DNA of 64,000 nt from Hymenobacter sedentarius (lineage in GTDB: Bacteria; Bacteroidota; Bacteroidia; Cytophagales; Hymenobacteraceae): assembly GCF_001507645.1 (NCBI RefSeq), contig NZ_CP013909.1, positions 2,232,001 through 2,296,000 of the forward strand. The letters run 5' to 3'. Of the stretch, positions 16,195-24,946 are shown piece after piece; within the stretch, counting starts at the first letter, position 1, and each line of letters opens with the position of its first letter. The position numbers were made by a program, and so were the translations under genes. Below the pieces are notes generated by a model. That model saw only the letters and a list, made by a program, of their open reading frames with translations. It made no database searches and had not been told where the DNA came from.

Positions 16195-17940
16195 ATGAGA
16201 AAAATTACCGTTGTGGCTGTGGCTCTGAGCTGCTTCGGTAGCCTAAGAAGCAGCGCTCAGCTAGCCGCAGCCCGGCCTGCGCCACTGCCGGCCACGGTCA
16301 TTATTCCGGCCTCTAATTTTATCCAGGAAATTCCCAAAGGCGACATCATTGCCGATGCCGGTTTGTTGCACGCCCCCTGGATTTTTAATAACACGGCGCT
16401 GGTGCTGAAATCGAAAACCAACATGCAGGTGCGGGTGCAGGTGCCAGAGGCCGGCAGCTACACGCTGTTTGTGCGCAGCCAGGGCGAGAAAAACACCAGC
16501 TTCAAAGTAGCCGTCAACGACAAGGTGACGGCCGGCAGCTTCGGCCGGGGTGCGTTGAGTTGGCAGGAGGGGGGCACGTTTCAGCTGCCCGCTGGCCCGG
16601 CCTACGTGAAGCTGACGCGCATCGAGATGGGGCCGGTGGTAGACGTGCTGGTGCTTTCCAAAAACGCTAGCCTAAAGGAAGAAGACGTGCGGCCCTACCA
16701 GCTGCCCGAAGATGTGCAACTGCTCCGACAGTACACCATACCGCTTTCCAATGCCGTGAAATTCGGGGATGTGAACGGCGATGGGAAAACGGATTTTATG
16801 GTATTGGAGCCAGACTTCTCGGCTCACGTTTTCGATAACAGCGGCCGGGAACTGTGGGCCTACAAAGCCCCCACCGAATACGTAAAGGAACGGTCAGAAT
16901 TTGAGGCCCCCGGCGTGCTCTGGGATTTCGACCACACGGGCAGGGCCGAGGTAGTGCACTGGCGCTTCATTGACGGCAAAGAATGGCTGGTGGTGGCGGA
17001 TGGACGCACCGGCAAAATCCTGCGCAAAACGGCTTGGCCCACCCAGCCGCTGCCCCACGTGTACAACAACTTCCGGCTGGCCATTGCGCACCTGCACCCC
17101 GGCCCCGCCAACGACTTGGTGGCCTACACCGACATGGGCGGCACCGAAAACGTAACCGCCTACGCCGCCGACCTCAAGCTGCTGTGGCAGCACACCGAGC
17201 ACCGCAAAAAGGACAACCTTGGCCACTATATCTACCCGGTTGACCTGAACGGCGACGGCCTCGACGAGGTGCTGGTGGGCTCGCTGCTGCTCAGCACCCA
17301 GGGCAAAGAAATCTGGAACCGCTTCGACCTGCTGCCCGACAATCACGACCACGCCGACAGCTACAAGTTCATCGACATCAACGGCGACGGCAAGCTTGAT
17401 ATCGCCACCGCCAACAGCGAAACCGGCGTGTTTGTGTACGAGGCCCTGACCGGCAAAATCATCTGGCAAAACACCGCCGAGCACAGCCAGCAGCTCGCCG
17501 TGGGTAACTTTCTCAAAAACGTGCCCGGCCCGCAGGTGGTAGTGGGCGGCCGCACCTACGGCAGCCGCGAAGCCGGCGAGCCCGGCCTCTCCAGCCAGCT
17601 ATACTGGTTCGACAAGGCGGGCACGCTGGTGAAAAAGTGGCCCGGCAATCCCATCAACGGCAACCCCGATTTCGTGCGCGGCAACTGGCGCGGCGACGGC
17701 TCCACTGAGCTGTTCTGGCACAAATTCCGGCTCAACGACGTGGGCACCGGCGAGCTGTACTTTCACGACCCGGTCTTTCACATGTTCGATTTCACGGGCC
17801 GGGGCGCCGAGGAAGTCATTACCCTGAGCCAGGGCCGGCTGAGTGTGTACGGCAGCCGCCGGGCTATACACGGCGGGAAGGACTCAAAAAAGAACCTGGA
17901 GTATTTGAGAAACAGCGTGGTCAACCACACGCACTACTAA
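16195..17940 (+). CDS. Secreted beta-propeller protein with N-terminal carbohydrate-binding-like domain, function unknown
   Basis: 581 aa. A signal peptide (to about residue 22) is followed by a beta-sandwich resembling a carbohydrate-binding module (residues about 35-165). The rest is a propeller with Ca-binding FG-GAP/VCBS-like repeats: DVNGDGKTD, DLNGDGLDE and DINGDGKLD. The propeller resembles PL11-type lyases in style, but I do not see the PL11 signature segments. Position among RG-I enzymes suggests a lyase or binding protein for RG-I. It is bracketed by two unrelated palindromic repeats (16110-16179 and 17952-18057), possibly a sign of insertion. Confidence 0.7.
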   Translation: MRKITVVAVALSCFGSLRSSAQLAAARPAPLPATVIIPASNFIQEIPKGDIIADAGLLHAPWIFNNTALVLKSKTNMQVRVQVPEAGSYTLFVRSQGEKNTSFKVAVNDKVTAGSFGRGALSWQEGGTFQLPAGPAYVKLTRIEMGPVVDVLVLSKNASLKEEDVRPYQLPEDVQLLRQYTIPLSNAVKFGDVNGDGKTDFMVLEPDFSAHVFDNSGRELWAYKAPTEYVKERSEFEAPGVLWDFDHTGRAEVVHWRFIDGKEWLVVADGRTGKILRKTAWPTQPLPHVYNNFRLAIAHLHPGPANDLVAYTDMGGTENVTAYAADLKLLWQHTEHRKKDNLGHYIYPVDLNGDGLDEVLVGSLLLSTQGKEIWNRFDLLPDNHDHADSYKFIDINGDGKLDIATANSETGVFVYEALTGKIIWQNTAEHSQQLAVGNFLKNVPGPQVVVGGRTYGSREAGEPGLSSQLYWFDKAGTLVKKWPGNPINGNPDFVRGNWRGDGSTELFWHKFRLNDVGTGELYFHDPVFHMFDFTGRGAEEVITLSQGRLSVYGSRRAIHGGKDSKKNLEYLRNSVVNHTHY

Positions 17941-17951
17941 GCGCCGAACAG

Positions 17952-18057
17952 TGTAGAGACACGACACTTCGCGTCTCCCGTTGAACGACTCGAATTGCAC
18001 CAATCTGCGCCTTAACAACAACAGCAACGGCGAGACGCGAAGTGTCGCGTCTCTACA
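17952..18057. repeat. Inverted repeat TGTAGAGACRCGACACTTCG
   Basis: 26-bp arms (17952-17977 and 18032-18057) match at 25 of 26 positions around a 54-bp spacer. The right arm ends 10 bp before the GH2 start codon. It is a second repeat family, unrelated in sequence to the one at 16110. No coding content. Confidence 0.82.
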
Positions 18058-18067
18058 TCACCCGCCT

Positions 18068-20932
18068 ATGAAATACTTCTGCCTGCTGCTGCTCAACTTA
18101 TCTCTGGCGCTCAGCACTTACGCGCAGCCCTCCTCCCAGAAGCAAATCCAATACCTCTCCGGCCGCGACAACCGCGCCACCGTGAAGTGGGATTTCTACT
18201 GCACGGGCGGGCGCAAAAGCGGCTTCTGGACCACCATTGCGGTGCCTTCCTGCTGGGAGCAGCAGGGCTTCGGGCTCTATAACTACGGCCGCGACTACAA
18301 AACCTACGGCAAGAACTTTCGCTTCGCCGACGAGCAGGGGCTGTACAAGCACTCGTTTACGGTGCCGGCCGGCTGGCGCGGGCGGCGGGTCGAAATCGTG
18401 TTTGAGGGCTCGATGACGGACACCGAAGTGAAGGTGAACGGCCAGGTGGCCGGGGCCGTGCACCAGGGGGCGTTCTACCGCTTTAAGTACGACATCACCG
18501 ACAAGCTCAAGTTTGGCGAGGCGAATTTGCTGGAAGTGAAGGTGAGCAAAATGTCGGCCGAGCCCAGCGTGAACAACGCCGAGCGGTTGGCCGATTATTG
18601 GGTGTTTGGCGGAATTTTTCGGCCGGTGTATTTGCAGTCTTACCCCCAGCAATACGCCGAAAACATAGCCATCGACGCCCGGGCCAACGGCACCTTTACC
18701 CTGCGCGCCAACGTGCGCAACGTGAAGCAGCCAGCCCAACTTCAGGCTGATATCTTGGATGCCGCCGGCCAAACCGTGGGAACCGCACGCGCCGAGGTAG
18801 CCGCCGACGACACCGTGGCTCGCCTGACTGCCACCCTCAAAAACCCGCGCCCGTGGACGGCCGAAACGCCGACCCTCTACCGCGCCCGCCTCACGCTGCG
18901 CACCGGCCCCGGAACCCAGTACCAGACCACCGAGTCGTTTGGCTTCCGCACCATTGAGGTGCGCCGTGGCAAGGGCATCTACGTGAATGGCACGCAGGTG
19001 AAAATGAAGGGCACCAACCGCCACAGCTGGTGGCCCGAAACCGGCCGCACCCTCAACGACTCCATCCAGCTCATGGACGTGAAGCTGCTGAAGGAGATGA
19101 ACATGAACGCCGTGCGCATGTCGCACTACCCGCCCGATGCCGAGTTTCTGCACCTCTGCGACTCGCTGGGTTTGTACGTGCTCGACGAGCTGGCCGGCTG
19201 GCAGAAATACTACAGCACCAAGGCCGGCACCCCGCTGGTGCGCTCCATGGTGGAGAAAGACCAGAACCACCCCAGCATCATTTTCTGGGACAACGGCAAC
19301 GAGGGCGGCACCAATAAGGAGCTGGACGCCATTTTCTACCAGTACGACCTTACCAAACGGCCCGTTATTCACCCGCACCACCGCCCCGGCAACGCGGCCA
19401 GCGGCATCGACTGCAACCACTACGAGGATTACTACAGCACGCAGAAAATTCTGGCTGATTCGCTCATTTACATGCCCACCGAATTCCTGCACAGCCAGGA
19501 CGACGGCGGGGGAGGAGCTGGCCTGGCCGACATGTGGGAGCTGCACTGGAAGTCGCAACGCTCGGGCGGCGGCTTTCTGTGGGCGATGGTGGACGAGGGC
19601 ATCGTGCGCACCGACCAGCGCGGCATCATCGACGTGAATGGCGTGAACGCGCCCGATGGCCTCATGGGCCCGCACCGCGAGAAGGAGGGAAGCTTCTTTG
19701 CCATTCGCGAGATTTTCTCTCCCATAAGAATTGGGCTAAAAGAGCTGCCCGCTAAGTTCAATGGCACGCTGGAGGTGGAAAACCGCTACCATTTTACCAA
19801 CCTCAGCCAGTGCTTTTTCCAGTGGGAACTGGTGAACTACCGCAAGCCCAGCGACCCGTTTGCGGGCAGCATCACGGGCAAGAAAAGCCGCATCAAAAGC
19901 CCCGCGCTGGCCCCACTGGCCACCGGCAAGCTGAAACTCGAGTTGCCCAAAGACTGGAAAAACTACGATGCCCTGGTGCTCTCGGCCTACGACCCGTTCA
20001 AGAACCTGGTGTACAAGTGGACCTGGAAAACCGGCGGCAATGCCAAGCTGCTCGACGGCGTGCTGGCCCTCGAAGCCAAAGCGAAGGCGGCCGTGGAAGT
20101 GACCGACAGTGACAGCACGCTGACGCTGAAGGCCAACAACATCGCCGTCACCTTCAACAAAAGCAACGGCCATATTTCCGGCGTGAAAGGCAACAACGGC
20201 GACAAACTCTCCTTCACCAACGGCCCCGTGCTGGTGGCCGGCACCGCCGCCTTCACCGGCCTGAAGCACCACGCCGAGCCCGACGGCGAAGCGGTGGAAG
20301 CCACCTACACCGGCGACCTGAAAGCCGTGCGCTGGAAAATGCACGCCAACGGCTGGCTGCGCATGGAATACGAGTACGCCCTCACCGGCGACTACCCCTT
20401 CACCGGCATCAGCTTCACCTACCCGGAGAACTTTGTCATCGGGGCCAAGTGGCTGGGCCAGGGCCCGTATCGAGTCTGGAAAAACCGCCTGCAGGGCGTG
20501 AGCACCAACGTGTGGGAAAACGCCAACAACAACACCCAGACCGCCGCGGCGCCCTGGATTTACCCCGAGTTCAAGGGCTACTTCGCCGACATTGCCTGGA
20601 TGGAGATGAACACCGTGGAAGGCAAGTTCCTCATCGCCAGCCCCGACAAGGGCCTGTTCATTCGCCGCTTCAACTTCTACGGCCTGAGCGGGGTGAAGCC
20701 CCAACCCGGCCTGCCCACCGGCGATATTTCCTTCCTGGATGCCATCCCGCCCATCGGCACCAAGCTTGGGCTGAACATCGACAACAACCCCAAAAACCTG
20801 GGGGCCAACAGCGAAACCAACCACCTGAGCGGCGCGCCCATAAAGCGCACGCTGTACTTCTACTTCGGCCTGCCGCCAACGGATAGCAAGCCCCAGCCCT
20901 ACATCGCGCCGGTGAAGGACGACTTGTTTTAG
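18068..20932 (+). CDS. Glycoside hydrolase family 2 (beta-galactosidase/glucuronidase type), GH2-a
   Basis: 954 aa secreted exo-glycosidase, probably trimming beta-linked galactose or uronic acid from RG-I. A signal peptide ends STYAQ (about residue 19), then the GH2 sugar-binding domain (VPSCWEQQGFGLYNYG, residues about 55-190), the immunoglobulin-like domain, and a TIM barrel starting MKGTNRHSWWPETG. WDNGNEGG supplies the acid/base Glu (about residue 412) and MPTEFLH a likely nucleophile Glu (about 472). A long C-terminal beta-rich part follows. The open frame reaches 17981, but the ATG at 18068 starts the signal peptide and avoids the repeat. Precise substrate unknown. Confidence 0.88.
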   Translation: MKYFCLLLLNLSLALSTYAQPSSQKQIQYLSGRDNRATVKWDFYCTGGRKSGFWTTIAVPSCWEQQGFGLYNYGRDYKTYGKNFRFADEQGLYKHSFTVPAGWRGRRVEIVFEGSMTDTEVKVNGQVAGAVHQGAFYRFKYDITDKLKFGEANLLEVKVSKMSAEPSVNNAERLADYWVFGGIFRPVYLQSYPQQYAENIAIDARANGTFTLRANVRNVKQPAQLQADILDAAGQTVGTARAEVAADDTVARLTATLKNPRPWTAETPTLYRARLTLRTGPGTQYQTTESFGFRTIEVRRGKGIYVNGTQVKMKGTNRHSWWPETGRTLNDSIQLMDVKLLKEMNMNAVRMSHYPPDAEFLHLCDSLGLYVLDELAGWQKYYSTKAGTPLVRSMVEKDQNHPSIIFWDNGNEGGTNKELDAIFYQYDLTKRPVIHPHHRPGNAASGIDCNHYEDYYSTQKILADSLIYMPTEFLHSQDDGGGGAGLADMWELHWKSQRSGGGFLWAMVDEGIVRTDQRGIIDVNGVNAPDGLMGPHREKEGSFFAIREIFSPIRIGLKELPAKFNGTLEVENRYHFTNLSQCFFQWELVNYRKPSDPFAGSITGKKSRIKSPALAPLATGKLKLELPKDWKNYDALVLSAYDPFKNLVYKWTWKTGGNAKLLDGVLALEAKAKAAVEVTDSDSTLTLKANNIAVTFNKSNGHISGVKGNNGDKLSFTNGPVLVAGTAAFTGLKHHAEPDGEAVEATYTGDLKAVRWKMHANGWLRMEYEYALTGDYPFTGISFTYPENFVIGAKWLGQGPYRVWKNRLQGVSTNVWENANNNTQTAAAPWIYPEFKGYFADIAWMEMNTVEGKFLIASPDKGLFIRRFNFYGLSGVKPQPGLPTGDISFLDAIPPIGTKLGLNIDNNPKNLGANSETNHLSGAPIKRTLYFYFGLPPTDSKPQPYIAPVKDDLF

Positions 20933-20937
20933 GCGGC

Positions 20938-21115
20938 ACCTCACCCCCGGCCCGCTTGATGCGCGAAGCCCGCGGAGAGGGGTGCCACGGCACAAGAACC
21001 AGCTCAACTCCTTTAAACAGAAAGGTCTAGCTCACTATTGAGCTGGACCTTTTTTCTATTTGCCTGATTACCTTCAGGCTCCCCTCTCTTATGGAGAGGG
21101 GACGGGGGTGAGGTT
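20938..21115. repeat. Facing pair of GAGAGGGG...GGGGGTGAGG elements
   Basis: A CCTCACCCCCGGCC...GGAGAGGGGTGCC unit at about 20938-20984 and an inverted GGCTCCCCTCTC/GGAGAGGGG/GGGGGTGAGG unit at about 21074-21115 flank the terminator between two convergent genes. A third member lies at 34232-34286. These look like a common palindromic intergenic repeat family. Confidence 0.65.
21021..21055 (+). terminator. Intrinsic terminator after GH2-a
   Basis: A stem of AGGTCTAGCTCA against TGAGCTGGACCT (one G-U pair) with a CTAT loop, followed by six T. It sits between convergent transcription units. Confidence 0.85.
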
Positions 21116-22211
21116 ACCGCTGATTAAGCAGCCGCACAAACGTCGGCTTATCCCGGTCGCACGTCAGCTTGCCGTCTTTGAATTCCAGCTCAACTACCTG
21201 AATTACGCTGCGCTTGGCGGCGATGGAATTGTTTGGGGCGGGGTGGGCTTTGCTGCGGCCGGGGTGCGTGAAGTAGAACAAATAAGCGCGGTTGCCGCTC
21301 ACCACCACATCGGGGTGGCCGCCGATGGCCTGGTCGTCCAGGGCCTGGCCGGGGGCTTCGAGCAGGCGTTCGGGTTGGGCTTGCCAGTGCAGCAGGTCGG
21401 CAGAGTGGTACACGGCCAGGCCCTGCCATTTGTCGATTATCATCCAGTACTGCTCGTGCCAGCGGAAGACTTTGGGGCCTTCGCCGCGCTCGTTCAGGGC
21501 CTGGCCATGGTCGGTCCAGAATTGCAGGTCGGGGCTGTCGGCGTAGTAGATGGATTTATGGTCCCGCTCGTTGTTGTACCACAGCCGCCAGGTGCCATCG
21601 GGCAGCCGGAACACGCTGGCATCAATCACCTTGTCAGTGACCAGGGGCAGGGTTTGCACGTAGCGCCAGTTGAGCAGGTCGGAGCTGGTGAGGTGCACGA
21701 TGACGCGCGGGTGATTCCAGTCGGTGAATGTGCCCGGCACGTAGGTCAGGAACATGTGGTACTGGCCCTGGTCTTCCACAACGTCGGGGGCCCAGTGCGT
21801 GTAGCCGGGGTTGGGCCGGTAGCCGATGTTAGCCGTGTCGCGGTAGGTCCACGTGGTGCCGCCGTCGCCGGATTCGGCGATGCCGATGCGCGTGCCGTGC
21901 ACCCAGGTCACGCCGGTGGCGGTGGTGTCGGTGGCGCGGCGGTTGGTGTAGAACATCCACCATTTCTTCGCCTGCTTATTCCAGATGATGACCGGGTCGG
22001 CCGCACCATCATACACCGGGTCGCGAAACAGCGGCTTGGGCGCGGGCCTGGCCGCCGCGTTGGGCTGAGATTTAGTAGCGGCTGCTACTTTAGCCACGTG
22101 AGCTTTGCCAGCGGCTTTTTGCGCGAGGGCCTGGGCGTCTCCACCGAGCAGCAGGGCCGCCAGCAGGCCGCCGGTAGCGAGGTGGCAGGTGCTTTTCAGG
22201 AAATCCATCAT
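21114..22211 (-). CDS. GH43-type five-bladed propeller glycosidase (GH43-a)
   Basis: 365 aa secreted enzyme. After a signal region (residues about 1-30) and a low-complexity Ala/Lys-rich linker (about 32-60), the propeller starts at DPVYDGAADPVIIW, which places the general-base Asp in the first blade. KVIDASVFRLPDG carries the pKa-modulating Asp and ERGEGPKVFRW the likely general-acid Glu. It would remove arabinose, galactose or a related side-chain sugar. It starts 3 bp after the stop of the next upstream GH43 gene, so the two are cotranscribed. GH43 versus GH117/GH130-like membership cannot be settled by eye. Confidence 0.8.
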   Translation of the reverse strand: MMDFLKSTCHLATGGLLAALLLGGDAQALAQKAAGKAHVAKVAAATKSQPNAAARPAPKPLFRDPVYDGAADPVIIWNKQAKKWWMFYTNRRATDTTATGVTWVHGTRIGIAESGDGGTTWTYRDTANIGYRPNPGYTHWAPDVVEDQGQYHMFLTYVPGTFTDWNHPRVIVHLTSSDLLNWRYVQTLPLVTDKVIDASVFRLPDGTWRLWYNNERDHKSIYYADSPDLQFWTDHGQALNERGEGPKVFRWHEQYWMIIDKWQGLAVYHSADLLHWQAQPERLLEAPGQALDDQAIGGHPDVVVSGNRAYLFYFTHPGRSKAHPAPNNSIAAKRSVIQVVELEFKDGKLTCDRDKPTFVRLLNQR

Positions 22212-22214
22212 GGG

Positions 22215-23165
22215 CTATTGTTGCTCCAGGCGCTTCAGCTCCTTAGCCGTGACGCGGAAAATGGTGCCGTGGCGCACGCCCGCCGGCAGCTTGATTTGGT
22301 CGGACACATCGGTCCAATGCGTCAGGTCGGCAGATTTCACGGCGCCGTATTTGTGCTCGCGGTACTTGTCGAAATACACCAGCCACTCCGTGCCCAGCCG
22401 CACGGCCGTGGGCCCTTCAGCCCAATAATTGCCGGTGATGGGCGCCGACGGCGGCCCGTAGGGCCCGGCCAGCTGCTCGCTGAAAGCCACGCGCAGGTTC
22501 TTCTGCACCGGCTCGCGGGTTTCGTCTTTAAGGAACATCACGTAGCGCTTGCCGTCGGGCTGGATGCTGGCGTCAATCACGTTGAAGCCCGGCTCGTAGA
22601 GCAGGCGGGTGGGAGTATAGGTCTTGAAATTCTTCGTGCTCACCGAGTAAATCCGGTGATTGTAGCCATTCTCCTCGGTGCTCTGGGTTTCCGGAAAATT
22701 GCCCGCAATGGTGCTGGCCCAATAGATAAGGTAGGTCTTGCTGCGGGCGTCGTAGCTGATTTCCGGGGCCCAGCAGTTGCGGGCCTTGTGCTCCAGCTGC
22801 ATCACCGGCAGAAACTGCTGCTCCGACCAATGAATCAGGTCTTTGGAGCTGGCGTAGCCAATGCCCTTGTCCTGCCAGCTCACCGTCCAGACCATGTGAA
22901 ACAGCCCGTCCTGGCCCCGAATGATGCAGGGGTCGCGCATCAGCTTGTCCTTGCTCACGGTGGGGCGCAGGAAGGTGCTGTCGTGCTTCAGGGCAGTCCA
23001 GTTGCAGCCGTCGCGGCTGCTGGCCAAGTGCAGGCCGTCTCCGCCGTTGCCTTTGAAATAGCAGAAGACGAGGGCTTCGTTGGGCTTTAAAACGGTTTGG
23101 GCGCGGGTAGCGCAGGAGCTGAGGGCGAGGAGCGCGAGGAGGGCGGAGATTTTTATTCTAGACAT
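22215..23165 (-). CDS. GH43-type lipoprotein glycosidase (GH43-b)
   Basis: 316 aa. An N-terminal lipobox (LALSSC, Cys about 18) predicts an outer-membrane or periplasmic lipoprotein. Propeller markers: KLMRDPCIIRGQDGLFHMVW (first-blade Asp), NCWAPEISYD, FNVIDASIQPDGK and YWAEGPTAVRLG (candidate general-acid Glu). It is second in a CE12-GH43-GH43 operon. A nested repeat element (23183-23360) separates it from the CE12 gene upstream, and a 3-bp gap separates it from GH43-a downstream. Likely an arabinosidase or galactosidase acting on RG-I side chains. Confidence 0.8.
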   Translation of the reverse strand: MSRIKISALLALLALSSCATRAQTVLKPNEALVFCYFKGNGGDGLHLASSRDGCNWTALKHDSTFLRPTVSKDKLMRDPCIIRGQDGLFHMVWTVSWQDKGIGYASSKDLIHWSEQQFLPVMQLEHKARNCWAPEISYDARSKTYLIYWASTIAGNFPETQSTEENGYNHRIYSVSTKNFKTYTPTRLLYEPGFNVIDASIQPDGKRYVMFLKDETREPVQKNLRVAFSEQLAGPYGPPSAPITGNYWAEGPTAVRLGTEWLVYFDKYREHKYGAVKSADLTHWTDVSDQIKLPAGVRHGTIFRVTAKELKRLEQQ

Positions 23166-23182
23166 TTATTCATTTGAGTAGC

Positions 23183-23360
23183 CTGTCATGCTGAGTGCAG
23201 CCGAAGCATCTCGCTCGCATCATTTGTCATGCAGAGCGCCGCGAAGCATCTTATCCCCGCGTAACGAGTCGTTGAGCCGTGAGAAGATGCTTCGCAAGCT
23301 CAGCATGACAGACGATTAGCTACCACTAGCCCGAGCAAAGTGCTGCGCTCTGCATGATGC
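23183..23360. repeat. Nested inverted-repeat element (GTCATGC...GAAGCATCTT family), copy 2
   Basis: The inner element 23225-23310 aligns, reverse complemented, with 2453-2536, including the loop. Outer arms (GTCATGCTGAGTGCAGCCGAAGC and GCTGCGCTCTGCATGA) repeat the nested plan of copy 1. It occupies the 211-bp gap inside the CE12-GH43-GH43 transcript. Confidence 0.8.
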
Positions 23361-23376
23361 TCCGGCTTAATAGCAG

Positions 23377-24708
23377 TTAATTGCCGTCGGGCTTCACCAC
23401 CGTGCTGCGGGGGCTGTCGAGCCAGCTCCAGCTGGCCAGGGCATCGGGGTGGGTGGGGTCGAAGGCCGGGGTGTCGTTGCGCAGAAATTTCACCAGACCC
23501 AGCTTGTTGGCCTTGATGCCTTCCACGATGCACTTGGCGATTTCGAAGGCGCCGTAGGGGTTGAAGTGGGTGTCGTCGGCCAGGGCCTGGGTTTGACCGG
23601 CGTAAGTGTTGGCGGGGTAATGTACAAAGGCCTTCTTGGATTCTTCGGGGCCGATGGCTTCGTAGAGCTTCACGGTCATGGCGTTGAGGTCAATCAGGGG
23701 CACATTGTCTTGCTGGGCCACGGCGCGGGCGGCGGCAGGGTAGTCGCTGAGGCTATTCACGATTTTGCCATCGGGCCCGAAGCTGCGGCGGCTGGTCGAG
23801 GTGACAATCACGGGCAGGCCGCCTTTCTTACGGGCCTCGCTCACGAAGTGCCGCAGCCGCTCGGTGTAGGAATTGTACGCGCCGTCGTTCGGGCCTTTTT
23901 CCTTTTGGTCGTTGTGCCCAAACTCTATGAAGAGGTAGTCGCCCGGCTTCATCACGCTCAGCACCTTATCGAGGCGTTTGGAGCCCAGGAAGCTGCCCAA
24001 ACTTAGGCCCGATTCGGCGTGGTTGGCAATGGCCACCCCGGGCTTGAAGAAGCGCGGAATCATCTGGCCCCAGGCGGCCCAGGGCTCGTCGTCCTGATTA
24101 ACCACGGTCGAGTTGCCGGCCAGGAAAACGGTGACGGCCGTGGGCGCCGGCGTTATTTCCAGGGCGTTGAGGCAGGTGTGGACGCCGTTGAATTCCAGCG
24201 TCAGCTTGTTGTCCCAGTCCAGCTTGTTGAGCTCGCGGGGCTTGAGCTGAACGGTGGTGGTGGGCGTAATCTGCCGGCTCTTGATGTTGACGGTGAAGGT
24301 TTGGGTGATGAACTTGCCGGGAGTGGTTTCGGCCTTTTGCAGCAGCAGGCGGCGCGATTCGGCCCGCAGGCTGGTGGACGAAGCGCCCTGCGCGTCGCCC
24401 AGCGTCACGGTCACGTTGTAGTTGCCTTCGGGCAAGTCCACGGAGAAGTAAAACGGCTTGTCGCTCGTCACGAAGTCGCCCTTCAGCGCATCCTTGCCGC
24501 CGCGGTCGGCGCCCGATACGGTGGTGCCGAAATCGAAGCCGCAGCCGGTGGTGGGGCTGTACACTGCTGTGGGCAGCACCTGCTGGTAGCCGGGCGACGC
24601 TTTGCCGGGGCCAAAATCAAATTTGAAAGCCGCTTTAGTGGGTTGGGCTGCCGCGGCGGTGGAGAGCAGGGAGCCGGCCCAGGCGGCCGCAAAAAGCAGA
24701 TTTTTCAT
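23377..24708 (-). CDS. Two-domain rhamnogalacturonan acetylesterase, CE12 (copy 3)
   Basis: 443 aa secreted esterase. A signal peptide is followed by an N-terminal galactose-binding-like domain (AFKFDFGPGKASPGYQQV, residues about 28-185) and a CE12 SGNH domain: VFLAGNSTVVNQDDEPW (block I), HAESGLSLGSF (block II), FIEFGHNDQKEKG (block III) and ADDTHFNPYGA (block V). Block I reads GNS rather than the usual GDS; the Ser is kept and I have seen this form in some relatives, so activity is still expected. It differs in architecture from the two short CE12 enzymes at 14477 and 15273. It leads the CE12-GH43-GH43 operon. Confidence 0.88.
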   Translation of the reverse strand: MKNLLFAAAWAGSLLSTAAAAQPTKAAFKFDFGPGKASPGYQQVLPTAVYSPTTGCGFDFGTTVSGADRGGKDALKGDFVTSDKPFYFSVDLPEGNYNVTVTLGDAQGASSTSLRAESRRLLLQKAETTPGKFITQTFTVNIKSRQITPTTTVQLKPRELNKLDWDNKLTLEFNGVHTCLNALEITPAPTAVTVFLAGNSTVVNQDDEPWAAWGQMIPRFFKPGVAIANHAESGLSLGSFLGSKRLDKVLSVMKPGDYLFIEFGHNDQKEKGPNDGAYNSYTERLRHFVSEARKKGGLPVIVTSTSRRSFGPDGKIVNSLSDYPAAARAVAQQDNVPLIDLNAMTVKLYEAIGPEESKKAFVHYPANTYAGQTQALADDTHFNPYGAFEIAKCIVEGIKANKLGLVKFLRNDTPAFDPTHPDALASWSWLDSPRSTVVKPDGN

Positions 24709-24718
24709 AGAGGAGGCG

Positions 24719-24763
24719 CGTGCAGGGTACTATCGGGACTACGTGCAGGGTACTATCGGGACT
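24719..24763. repeat. Tandem 23-bp direct repeat in the leader of the CE12 operon
   Basis: CGTGCAGGGTACTATCGGGACT occurs twice with a 23-bp period, directly between the predicted -7 box (24763-24770, minus) and the CE12 ATG at 24708. It therefore lies in the transcribed leader or around the transcription start. Confidence 0.8.
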
Positions 24764-24808
24764 AAAAGTACCGGCTGCCGGTACGGGCGCTTACCTGCAC
24801 TGTCATGC
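24763..24808 (-). promoter_or_regulatory. Type A promoter of the CE12-GH43-GH43 operon
   Basis: Minus strand: GCATGACAG (24808-24800, a weak half-site), GCAGGTAAG (24798-24790), then TACTTTTA (24770-24763), 7/8 to TAnnTTTG. Spacing is the standard 27 bp. A GTACCGG-CTG-CCGGTAC palindrome (24768-24784) lies between the half-site and the -7 box. Confidence 0.5.
24768..24784. promoter_or_regulatory. 7-3-7 palindrome GTACCGG/CCGGTAC
   Basis: A perfect palindrome in the divergent CE12/GH43-like promoter region, overlapping the spacer just upstream of the -7 box of the CE12 operon. Its position suits a repressor operator; no protein is assigned. Confidence 0.4.
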
Positions 24809-24862
24809 CCGCAGCCGAAAGAGTAGCAGCGCCATGCGTCTGCCGACACCGGCCTGGGCCGC

Positions 24863-24907
24863 ACCCCAGAGTACAGGAGAGTGGGGGTGCAGCAGCTGGG
24901 TTTCTTG
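24863..24907 (+). promoter_or_regulatory. Type A promoter of the GH43-like gene at 24947
   Basis: ACCCCAGAG (24863-24871, partial half-site) and ACAGGAGAG (24873-24881), then GTTTCTTG (24900-24907), a weak -7 match ending 26 bp after the second half-site. The block ACCCCASAGTACAGGASAG is nearly identical to that at 31095, upstream of GH2-b. Confidence 0.5.
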
Positions 24908-24946
24908 CGCTGCTCTTAGCTACTCCACCACTTTTCCAGCCGTTTT

